Shown: piece by piece, positions 54,808-64,000 of the stretch
Layout: every line of letters starts with the position of its first letter
Position numbering within the stretch: position 1 is the first letter of the stretch
Notes under the pieces: model-generated
The model's database searches: none
Told to the model about the DNA's origin: nothing
What the model saw: only the letters and a program-made list of their open reading frames with translations
Position numbers and translations under genes: made by a program
DNA from: Myrmaecium sp. VS I D KN 1
Taxonomy: Eukaryota > Ascomycota > Dothideomycetes > Valsariales > Valsariaceae
DNA length: 64,000 nt
NCBI GenBank assembly: GCA_019775845.1
Contig: JADQAV010000044.1
Span: 124,001 to 188,000 of the forward strand
Reading direction: 5' to 3'

Positions 54808-56732
54808 ATGGGCGGTGCCAGCCCGCCATACCTCTACGACCCGCCCAAGGCCTTCGACGAGACCTTCAACCCCAAGGCCGTCAGCATGGCCAGCTGGGCG
54901 CCGCCTCCGCCCCAGCACCGGAAGCCAGCCGGCCCACTGATCGAGTTCAACAAGCACCCGGACAGCTACGTCGTCCTGCCGTACGGCAACACCGCCGACC
55001 ACCCGCCGCCGCTGAACCCGCGGCACAAGACGGCGATCAAGGTGGTGCGTGGGGTGCAGCTGTTCGTCCGGATGCTGCAGCTGGCGGGTGCGTGCGGCCT
55101 CCTCGTCTGCGCCATCTGCACCAAGGGGATGCAGGACTCGGAGGGGTGGATCGTGCGGATTCCGGTGCGTTCAGTCCATTGCCCACTCATTTCCACCTCA
55201 TTCACGAACGAAGATACCCCTGAAGTCCTCCTCAAACTGACCACGATTCACAGCCCGGCGTCGACATCGTCCTCACCTGCTACGCCATCTACCACCTCTT
55301 CCGGCCGGCCAAAGGCCGCACGCCCACCTCCTCGGCCAGCTACCACTTCTTCGCCATGTTCACCGACGTCGGGCTGATCCCCTTCTACATCTTCACCGTC
55401 ATCATCGGACGGCAGAACTGGTCCGAAACCTCAGGCACCTCGGGGCGGTGGCGCACCGTCTTCGCCGCCGAGCCCGCCACCACCACCGTGCTGCTCACCA
55501 CCTGGCTCACCGCGCTGACGGAGGGCGGCATGCACCTCCTTTCCTTCCTCATGGATCTCTACCTCGTCCTCATCTTCCGCAAGATCAGCCAGCTGCCCCC
55601 GGACATGAACCCGCTCGAGGACAACCTGACGACGCGCCGAGGAGCCTCCAAGCAGCTCAAGCATAAACACAAAACATCCGACCTCTCCTTCCTCGACGAT
55701 GAGAAGAAGGAGAAGAAGAAGCCCAAGCGCCACAGCCAGGCCACCACCGTCGGGAGCACCGACCCGCTGCTCCCCGACAATCGCTCCGTGCCCTTCCTGC
55801 ACACCCGCACCCGCACCAACTCTCATCCCTATACCCACCCCAACCCTTCCCAACCCGCCCTCCACCACCAGCCGCAGTACACGTACCCCCCCTCGCCCCC
55901 CTCGTCAACGGACCTCAACCACCCCGTCGAGGAACACGCGCCCCGGAAGCCGAGTAGCACGTACAGCTTCACGCCCCAGGACGACGCGCCCGCGCGCGAT
56001 CTGCAGAGCGATAACTGGTTCGTCCTCCAGCCCTCCCCGCCGGAAAGTCGACCTGGTAGCGCTGGCAGCGGGGGAGAAGGGGAGGTGTACGAAGATGTCG
56101 ATCTGCATGCTGAACCCGGGCCTGACCCGGTGGCGAGTCGGATCACCGCGTATCGCAGCGCGGGCGTGAATCCGTATGCGCTGTCTTTCTCCTCTGCGCC
56201 GGAAAAGAGGGGGAAGGGGGGGTATGAAGGTCTGCGGGGCGGAAACGGAGATGCGGATGGGAAAGGGAAGAGGCTGAGTGCGTTGCAAAGGTTAGACTGG
56301 AATCCCTTGGGCATGAACCCGGTGACGCCGCCGGGGTCGTCGAGGGTTAGAGCCGGTGGAGCTGGGGCGGGAGCGGGAGCCAGGATCGGAGCTCCGTATG
56401 CGTATGGCGATCTGGGAGTGAGGAAGGAGAAGCAAGGGTATGAACCGTATCGACCCCCGGCGGGAACGGGGAGGGGCCACCGGGTGGTGAGCACGGGGTT
56501 TGAGAGGGGGGATTTGGGCTTAGGTGGGGGCAGGAGGAGGGAGGTTAGTGGGAAGGTTGTTGAGGAGGGACGGGCTGAGGGTGGGAGGGTGCAGCTGCAG
56601 CAGCAGCAGCTGCTGCTGCAGGGTGGTGGGGGTAGGGGTGTAGTGGGGATTGGGAGTGGAGGGGGCAATGCTGGTGCTGGTGTGTGGGCGAGTGGGTGGG
56701 GGCAGGGGTGGGGGTGGGGTGGGAGTCGGTAG
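54808..56732 (+). CDS. Four-span membrane protein with long cytosolic tail
   Basis: Two exons, 54808-55164 and 55254-56732 (acceptor TTCACAG), give 611 residues. Four hydrophobic segments fall in the first 250 residues: around 85-110 (QLAGACGLLVCAICT), 120-135 (VDIVLTCYAIYHLF, right after the splice), 150-172 (FTDVGLIPFYIFTVIIG) and 195-228 (TEGGMHLLSFLMDLYLVLIF). Spacing resembles fungal MARVEL-type tetraspan proteins of the plasma membrane, but I cannot confirm that family. The remaining 360 residues are hydrophilic: Lys-rich (KKEKKKPKRHSQ), then Ser, Pro, Gly and Arg-rich with Gln runs near the end, likely disordered and cytosolic. Function unknown. Confidence 0.82.
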
Positions 56733-59337
56733 GTTTTGTGTATAGGATTTGGGGGTGGGATGGATGTCGTATGTATGGAGGGAGATGGATATGTAGGTGA
56801 GGTGGATGGGATGATTGGTTGGGAAGATATATGATATACTCTCTCTTGTTCGTTCACTCAGCTAAGCAGCACGGCACAACACACCAAGGTCTTCTTTCCT
56901 TCTTTTTTCATCTTTCTTCTTTTCGTACTTACCCTAGTATCCATCTACCTGTATACATTACATACCCTTCAATCGAGTGAAATCCACCTGACGTCCCCAT
57001 TCCCGTCCCATTAGAGAAAGCATGTTTCAAATGCCGCGGTATTCACTAAACCCACGTACTCATTAACTCAGGTGCCGCCTCCGAACCGCAGTCACTTCGC
57101 CCCAATCCTCTCCACGTCAGCCGCAGCATTTACTCTACCTTATGCCTGCGTTTCTGGTTCACCATCACTGCATGGCGCTTTGCGGAACGATCACGTTGTG
57201 TGCGGAGCCGGGAAGGGGCCTTCTTTACAACTTCCTTAGCCAGAATTAGAGACAGTTCTTAAGCTCAGCATTCCCTTCTCTCATCGCATGTAGCTCGTTG
57301 ATGTCCGGCCTCCCGGACTGACAGGTTGGAAGGACGGTGGGACATCATTTTATGGTATACTTAGCGTAGATGTGATGCAGTCCGCATTTGCTCGCAGGTG
57401 TTTGACCGCTTGATTTCGCGCAGTTCTTAAGGGCTGTGAGAATAGAAGGTTTGCTTTTGTCAGCATGATGGCGAAAGCTTCAGGTGGAAAGCATAGGTTA
57501 TTTACTTTTATGATGAGAGTTGGGTGAGGAGGGGTGCGGTGCGACCCGTCGTGGCAGGAACAAGAACGATACTGGGAAACCCCTCAGGTGATTTCTATCA
57601 AGCGGAGTGCGAGATTCAAAGGCGTCACCGGCGTAGAAAATCTTGCTTATTGGATGAACAGCGCGTAGGTGGGTTAGAGGTAAGTCGCGCAGGAGCTTTC
57701 CTCGACATTTCTCTTTCAAAGGGATATGGTAGGCAGTCTCGATCCTTCACCAAGACCGATTCAGCAGCTCCAGGAATTACGTAGCCATATATTTTGAGGC
57801 GGGGTTCGACGGGGAGATCCATGAATCGAAGACCCGGATCACAAAGAGGCGTCGCATGGTCCTGGTGGCATGCTGGATTGGGATCCAGTCAAGCATGTTG
57901 GCTGGCTGTAATATCTCAAAGTTGATTTGCTTTGAGCCGTTTCGAAGCAGTAAGGTACGATAACTGATGGTTTTTATGATAGAAAAGGAATCCTTGGAAA
58001 GTTGGCGATGGGAGAAGTACGTTCTGACGGCTTGCGCGCTTTATCAGTCGCCCCTTCATTTTGAGTGACAGTGCTACGTCGTGAAGCGTTGGTAGTGTAG
58101 CGTTGCAAAGCATTATCTGAGTTCTTGAGGTTTGGGCCATCGGAGCATGTATTGGAAATGACAGAGCGAACTAAATGCCTAAGTCGGCCTGATGGTGGCG
58201 AGTGATATACTCAACGAAGAGTACGCGATCCCTAAACTAAAGCGTCAGTAGCGAGATTCCTTAGATACCCGGGTCACTTGGCTCACGTTTTTCTCATCCC
58301 GGTGTAATTTGGGCCCACAGACCTTTGGAGCCCTAAAAGCGTCCTGCTGTCCTACCTTTGCCTTGCCAACCTCTTGTCGACGAAGTGATCAAGCGTATCA
58401 TGTCGATTAAAACTTGAATGATCCCAGTAAACGATGAACTGCAGAATGTATAAGGCCACAACCAACGACGCGGTACGACTTCATAGCAAAATCTGGGCTA
58501 TTATCGACCCGGTGGAGCTCAAGAAAGCCAGTGAATAGGAGCTCGCACGCGGGGCGCTCAAGCCATTTCTTGAATGTTCCTAATCAGGCGGTCTATAAGG
58601 CCACCATGCCCTCAGATTGACATGTCGAATATGGTGCCTGAGTGTCTTCATCTAGGAATACTGGCATGATTAGCTGGCAATCCTGAAGTAAACAGCTCTA
58701 CAGACCAGTCGTTAGATCCCAGCACGCTCTCAGGCGGGAGGCCCACAGGTCAGCGCACTTCCATCCTCTAGGGATGGTCCGTAGGAGACTATCTGAGCGG
58801 AGGAATTGAGAGTAATCAAAACTCCGAGGAGGAGCAAAGAGATGAACGGTGCAGCGACTAGACAGTCGAGAACAACAGGCTTCCGGAGGTCCAAGACATA
58901 CTGTCTCCCTGTTCACACACATGCGAACGATAGGTATGGTGTGCTATAGTAAGCTTCTTCTTGGCAGGAGTTCTCTTTGACCTCTGATATCGTTACGAAA
59001 GTCGATAAGTTGGATTTATCCAAGCTAGAATACGTTGACATCAGCCGAATGACAACTACGGTCCGAGTTTTAGAACCGACGGTAGGGGACGAGGTTCAGA
59101 CGAGATAGGTATCAAGGTGTAGGGTAGTCGCCCGGCGCCACTTCTCCACAAAGCTTGGCCTGTGGCTGGTGCAGCCTCCCTCACCCCCACTTCAAGCGAT
59201 CGCATCATCTTTAGTTCCTATTCGTCATTCTCCCTTCCCTCTTCCTCGCTCGCTCTCTCTTTGCTTCTGGTGATTTTTTCTTTGTTATATATCCAATTGC
59301 TGCTGTTTTTGTTCGCTTGTGGCTTCTTTCCTACATC
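56733..59337. other. 2.6-kb gene-poor stretch
   Basis: The first part is the 3' flank of the membrane-protein gene. A broken F-box/2EXR-like sequence lies at about 57600-57870 on the minus strand. The rest (57900-59200) shows no coding features. The last 150 bases, T and C-rich, are the leader of the L2HGDH gene. Confidence 0.5.
57600..57870 (-). pseudogene. Broken F-box/2EXR-like gene fragment
   Basis: On the minus strand FMDLPVEPRLKIYGYVIPGA (start near 57825) closely resembles the opening of fungal F-box/2EXR proteins (LPxELRLKIYxYVIP). The frame then ends at 57625 after a stretch unlike the family. In another frame a more family-like run continues (LRDLPLTHLRAVHPISKIFYAGDAFE region, 57569-57690), suggesting one frameshift in what was a host gene. 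No upstream exon with a start was found. Alternatively it is a truncated duplicate or the edge of a spliced gene. Confidence 0.45.
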
Positions 59338-60748
59338 ATGATCTCCCTTGGCTCGAGAGCCGCTTCCCGAACCCTGTCCCTGCGTCCACGCGCTCACTGC
59401 TTCTCTACGAGCGCAGCGAAACATGCTGATTTCACGCATGCGGTTATTGGAGGTGGTGTAGTCGGCTTGGCTATTGCGAGAAAATTGCAGCAAAGGGAAG
59501 GCGTGTCGACGGTTCTGATTGAGAGACATGGCGCTGTTGGTACGGAGACGAGTAGCAGAAACTCAGAGGTGGGATATGCCGGTTCCTCTTATTTTGATCA
59601 TTTCTCGTCTTTGCTTCAGATAAAGGGCATCCTCAAGCTACCGTCGTTGTCCCTGATTTTGCTATTCTCTTGCTCCCTCGACTCATTCACGTTCACGTGC
59701 ATGAGCTAGGCATTGAAGCTCGGCTCTCGTCACAAGGCTCCCCACTAACCCTTCCAAGGTCATTCACGCCGGTCTATACTATGGTCCCAACTCCCTGAAA
59801 ACCAAGTTATGCATCCGCGGCAAGAATCTCTTGTATGAACTCTGTCAAAAGTACAGCATACCGCATCGAAACTGCGGCAAATGGGTTGTCGCGCAAGATG
59901 AGTCCCAGCTCGAGGCGCTCCAAAAGATCCACGATTTTTCCAACTCCATCGGTGTCCCAACCAACTTCATCAGCATCGAGGAGGGCAAGAGGCGCGAGCC
60001 GGACGTCCAGGCACGTGCTGGCATTTTAGAGAGCCCGACCACCGGCATCGTGGACTCGCACGGGCTGATGCAGTACCTCCAAGGGGCGTTCGAAGACGCC
60101 GGCGGAATCTGCGCCTTCCACTCCCCGGTCACGTCCATCGAGCCTCTCGACTCCGGTCACGAGGGATGGAGCATCACCACCACCACCCCCGAAGGCGAAG
60201 TATCGCAGATCACCGCAGAAACGCTCATCAACTCCGCCGGCCTCGCCGCCTGCCACATCAACAACATGATCCTGCCGCCGGAACGACACCGAACTCCCTA
60301 CTACGCCAAAGGAAGCTACTTCTCCTACTCCGCCTCCAAACCCAAGCCGAGCACGTTGATCTATCCCGCGCCGCGGCCTGGACACGGCGGCCTGGGCACC
60401 CATCTGACTCTGGACATGGCCGGCCGCATCCGCTTCGGCCCGGACGTGGAGTGGATTGACGACCCGACCGACCTCTCCGTCAACGCTTCCCGCCTGCCGG
60501 AGGCGCTTGAGGAGATCCGTGGCTTCCTGCCTGGCATCGATACCAGCGCCATCGGCCTCGACTATGCGGGCGTCCGGCCGAAGCTTGGAAAGCTGGGGGC
60601 GGTGGGTTCTGGAAAGGGCTTCCAGGATTTTTACATCAAGAGGGAGGATGGCTTTGAGGGGTTTGTGAATTTGCTGGGCATCGAGAGTCCTGGCCTCACG
60701 AGCTCTTTGGCGATCGCGGAGGAGGTGGAGGGCTTGCTGTATCGGTAG
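59338..60748 (+). CDS. L-2-hydroxyglutarate dehydrogenase, mitochondrial (FAD)
   Basis: Two exons, 59338-59568 and 59759-60748, with a 190-base intron in phase 0 (donor GTGGGA, acceptor TTCCAAG), give 406 residues. A basic, acid-free presequence ([20 protein letters not shown]) precedes the FAD-binding motif [15 protein letters not shown] near residue 35. The family sequence [20 protein letters not shown] is rebuilt exactly across the splice. Later landmarks are [55 protein letters not shown] and [20 protein letters not shown]. It oxidises L-2-hydroxyglutarate to 2-oxoglutarate, a metabolite-repair step that removes a side product of malate dehydrogenase. It is tail-to-tail with ETF-alpha, a flavoprotein electron carrier. 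Confidence 0.94.
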
Positions 60749-61424
60749 AGCCGGCGGGGTTTGTAGGTTTGGAGACAGCGGGAAGAAGGGCGTTTTCGTC
60801 CAATGTTGAAGTTTTATTCGGACGGGTTTGGGAGCTCGGAGCTTGACTGGTTAGAAGATGGATCACTATAGAAAGGTTAGATGGAGGGAAGTTTGTGTAA
60901 GATCTGCTTTGGTAGCGATTTAGGTCTTAAGAAGCGCAGTATCAAAAATATACTGTATGTTCCGGATAGGTGATTAGTATCACTTCAATTCCGTTCGTTG
61001 CAGGTGAAGTCAAGAGGGCTTGGTGACCGAAAGGGGTAAGGTACCTTGCACCCCCACTTGCTGCGGCGCACCCCACCTCTCCCACACCGAGATCGGAAGG
61101 CTAGCTTTGTCCTTCAGCCTCACAGCGAAAATGTGATCCAAATTTCAAAGTGCAAAACCCTCCAATTCGAAAGAATAATTACGATGGCAGACGCCCATGG
61201 GAAAGGAGTTAGGAACAATGATAAAAATGGATATAATCATCTAAGGAGAAAGCGTCGCGATCGGTCGCGTCCGCCCATCCCTCCATTCCTTTCCAAACAA
61301 AAACCCACAAAGGATATACATACATATGTGTTTTCCTAAATCGCACACCAGACATTCGTGACAGCCAAATGCACCTCGCGATGCGCTTTTCCTTCCCAAC
61401 CCTGCCTTCCAATCCCCTTCATAC
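60749..61424. other. Convergent 3' flanks
   Basis: Between the L2HGDH and ETF-alpha genes, which end toward each other. AT-rich patches near 60940 and 61160 are candidates for 3' processing. Nothing else was seen. Confidence 0.6.
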
Positions 61425-62627
61425 CTACTTCTTCAACTTCTCCGTCAACTCAGGCACCTTCTCAAACAGATCGCCCACCAAGCCCACATCCGCGACCTGG
61501 AAAATGGGCGCGTCGGGATCCTTGTTGATGGCAGCAATGACCTTGCTGTCCTTCATGCCCGCCAGATGCTGGATAGCGCCGGAAATACCCACCGACACGT
61601 ACAGCTCCGGCGCCACGTTCTTGCCCGTCTGGCCGACCTGCAGCGAGTTGTCCGCGAAGCCGGAGTCAACCGCCGCACGCGAGGCGCCGATGGCGGCGCC
61701 AAGGGCGTCGGCGAGGGGCGGGATCAGCCGGTCGAATTCCTCCTTGCTCTTCAGGCCACGGCCGCCGGAGACGACGCGCGGGGCGGTGGCGAGGTCGGGG
61801 CGGTCGGATGTCGCGAGGTCTTCCGAGACCCATTCGGTTGGGCATTCGGCCTTGGGGTCGACGCCCTCTTCGACGGAGGCGGAGCCGCCTTCGGTCGCGC
61901 CGGCGGGGAAGGCGGTGCCTCGGACGGTGATGACCTTGATAGGGTCGGTCGATTGGACGGTGAGGATCGCGTTGCCGGCGTAGATAGGACGGACGAAGGC
62001 TGTTTAGTGTGAAGCGTGAGCGGCTTTGTGTCGCTTGAGGTTAGGTGGACCGTCTACGTACTGTCTTCGCTCTGAACTTCGGTGATGTCGGAGATCTGCT
62101 GGGCATCAAGCAGAGCCGAAACGCGGGGCATCAAGTTCTTGCCGAAAGCAGAGTGGCCGGCGACGACGTGTGTGTAGCCGCCCTTCTTGATGTTTTCCAC
62201 CAGGAGCGGTGCGTAGTTCTCGGGAAGACCCTGCGGAAGTGGAAGACGTGGTCAGCCGCGACGGTCAACTTGGAGCCGGATAGAGCCATGACAGAGCTCT
62301 CGGTGGTATCGGCCCAGTCCATACCTTGTCATAAGCACCGTTTTCCACGTAGATGACCTTCTCCAAGCCCTTCACTTTGGCTGCTTCATCCGCGACGGCC
62401 TTGACCCCACTTCCAGCAACGAACCCGTGAACAGGACCTCCCAACTTCTCGGCGGCGGTGACTGCCGCAAGTGACGAAACATTGAGCTTTCCATCCTTCT
62501 GTTCAAGCACTGCGAGCGTCGACAGCAGCCGTGCGAGGGCCGAGTATTGTGGAACAGCCGTGGGCTTAGTGAGTCTGAGTTGAGTGCGTGCCTGGCGAAG
62601 GACCGAGTTCCTCGCCGCGGAGAACAT
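61425..62627 (-). CDS. ETFA: Electron transfer flavoprotein, alpha subunit
   Basis: Three exons, 62627-62325, 62230-62062 and 61999-61425, give 348 residues. An Arg/Ser-rich presequence ([20 protein letters not shown]) is followed by the ETF alpha N-terminal domain ([34 protein letters not shown]). The C-terminal FAD-binding domain has the family signature region [20 protein letters not shown], then [40 protein letters not shown] and [20 protein letters not shown]. With the beta subunit it carries electrons from mitochondrial acyl-CoA and other dehydrogenases to ETF:ubiquinone oxidoreductase. Its start faces the SWIRM gene start 572 bases away. Confidence 0.97.
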
Positions 62628-63199
62628 GGTGCCGGTCTTGCGAAAGCAGGTATGGAGGCAAGGTCCGTGGGTTTGAGTACCGAAAGGCGGGCGAGGGAGA
62701 GGTGGAAGGTGGAAGAGGTAGCGGGTGTTGAGAGAGCAATGAGCGGAGTGTTGGTTTCCCGAGAATGGGCGAGCTTCACCGAGGCATTGGCCTCACATGC
62801 TTAGGCCGAGACGGCGACATGAACGCACGCCTGCTTTATGGACCGCGACGCAAAAGAGACTCGACAGACCAGCAGAATCGCATAGCCATATCAGCCAAAT
62901 CCATTCACTCCCTCAGTCTTGCGCTTTGCTTCCTGCATCCCTAGCCTGTAACGGAGAACTTACTGCCTGAGGCATAAATGGCTGACTCAGCCGTCGCCTC
63001 CAAAAGTTGTCCTGACGCGCTTCACGTCCACCAACCCCATCTCCAGACCAGTCCCACAAGCGGCGAGGCATTGCGCATCCATCTCAACAAGACGCAGACA
63101 CTCATTTGAAGTTCTTACAGTGTAGTTCGCGCCTTACAACTCGACCCCAAAACTCAAGCGCCTTCGGTAGGGCTTTCCAGACAGGTCACGACTCGAACC
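62628..63199. promoter_or_regulatory. Divergent promoter, ETF-alpha / SWIRM protein
   Basis: 572 bases between divergent start codons. It includes CCAAATCC and C-rich leader-like sequence next to the plus-strand start. No TATA box is placed with confidence. Confidence 0.5.
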
Positions 63200-64000
63200 A
63201 TGCCCGACGAAGCCCACGCCGCAGAAGGCGCATCTGGCGCCGCGCAAGATACTGGAAGCAATCAGAACCAGCAAGCAGGGACGGCTGGCGCACCGGGACC
63301 GGAGGGCGCGGATGCGCAGAATGAACCAAACACAGGTACGTGGACCGGATACTGCGTCGCAGAGCATCCGCATGGCGCTCTCTATGGAGTTTCCCGGAGA
63401 GGATGACATCCGGGCGCTGTTGGAGCCTGAACAATTTGCGGCCGAACTATCCCAAATTACAGACGGTGCCATTCTAGACAATCCACGCTGGCGTCGTGTG
63501 TAAAGAGACGTAGCTAAAATGCTTCCTTAGATATTCTCATGGGTGACGGAACCCCCAAAGTCAAGACAGATACACAGGAAGCATCTGCCGAAACCCCAGC
63601 CGGCACCTCCGACAACCCGCTCGACGCTCCTGAAGCGCCACGACCGGAAGCCGCGGAGGCCGATGCGGTCGAGGATGAAGAGATGACTGGCGTTGAAACA
63701 GCAACGAAGAAGGAAGGGGACGGAGATAAAACACCCGCAGAAACCGTAGACACTGCCACCGATCAAGGCTCGCAGTCGAAGTCTGCGATCGAAACGGCTG
63801 CGAGGTCACATCTCATTGCGCAGACGCATGCGATCATTCTTCCTAGCTACAGCACATGGTTCGATATGCACCAGATCCATAACCTCGAGAAGAAAGCTTT
63901 ACCGGAATTTTTCAACAGCCGTAACCGAAGCAAAACCCCCGCCGTGTACAAGGATTATCGCGACTTCATGATCAACACCTACCGTCTGAACCCCGCCGAG
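63200..64000 (+). CDS. SWI3/RSC8-type SWIRM chromatin remodelling subunit (partial)
   Basis: Two exons are visible, 63200-63335 and 63531 to the window edge; donor GTACGT, acceptor TTAG, joined as [15 protein letters not shown]. The gene is cut by the right edge. After an Ala, Glu, Thr-rich acidic N-terminal region of about 155 residues, a SWIRM domain begins: [58 protein letters not shown] is found in Swi3, Rsc8, Ada2 and LSD1. This opening order and the sequence PSYSTWFD fit Swi3/Rsc8, scaffold subunits of SWI/SNF and RSC. The diagnostic SANT and leucine-zipper parts would lie beyond the window. Confidence 0.87.

Noticed and set aside
50282-56732. Secondary-metabolite cluster around the Zn2Cys6 gene
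   Set aside because: Neighbours are adrenodoxin reductase and a membrane protein; no synthase, tailoring enzyme set or transporter is present.
1-64000. Retroelements, virus-derived elements, DNA transposons or CRISPR
   Set aside because: No polymerase, integrase, transposase or capsid-like frames, no long terminal repeats and no regularly spaced repeats were recognised; very degraded copies could have been missed.

Overview
This window looks like nuclear DNA from a filamentous ascomycete (Pezizomycotina), possibly a Dothideomycete; that finer placement is a guess. The evidence is short GT-AG introns (about 50-250 bases), GC-rich coding exons, a fungus-type translation elongation factor 3, Zn2Cys6-type regulators, a Kre6/Skn1 cell-wall enzyme and fungal-style single genes with no operons. 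Nineteen protein genes can be supported (one runs off the right edge). There is also one probable pseudogene and one degenerate tRNA-like sequence. I recognised no retroelement, virus-derived element, DNA transposon, CRISPR array or secondary-metabolite cluster.

Layout. 1-3350: no convincing gene. 3352-10750: four minus-strand genes in a row: a small Gln-rich protein, a HAD hydrolase, an AIM24-domain protein and eIF2-beta. eIF2-beta is head-to-head with a Mim2-like mitochondrial import gene (11176-11678). 12682-18109: a mitochondrial-looking short-chain dehydrogenase and an Air1/2-like zinc-knuckle protein. The latter is head-to-head with a Nop13-like nucleolar RNA-binding protein (18400-19821). 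20842-23022: a regulator-like protein with half a zinc cluster. 24399-27764: elongation factor 3. 27765-34467: a 6.7-kb gene-poor stretch. 34468-35118: a small low-complexity protein. 36040-39854: Upf2/Nmd2. 39855-43258: gene-free, with the tRNA-like relic. 43259-45586: Kre6/Skn1. 45587-50281: gene-free. 50282-51575: Zn2Cys6 regulator. 52213-54049: mitochondrial adrenodoxin reductase, head-to-head with a four-span membrane protein (54808-56732). 56733-59337: gene-poor, with a broken F-box/2EXR-like gene. 59338-62627: L-2-hydroxyglutarate dehydrogenase and ETF-alpha, tail-to-tail. 63200-end: a SWI3/RSC8-type SWIRM protein, head-to-head with ETF-alpha.

Two themes recur. One is RNA metabolism and translation (eIF2-beta, Air, Nop13, eEF3, Upf2). 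The other is mitochondria (Mim2-like, the SDR, the HAD long form, adrenodoxin reductase, L2HGDH, ETF-alpha). Gene orientation produces four head-to-head pairs with compact shared upstream regions, so co-expression of Air with Nop13 and of ETF-alpha with the SWIRM gene can be tested. Exon boundaries were worked out by hand from splice consensus and reading frame. All those given keep the frame across every junction, but transcription starts and ends are not visible.
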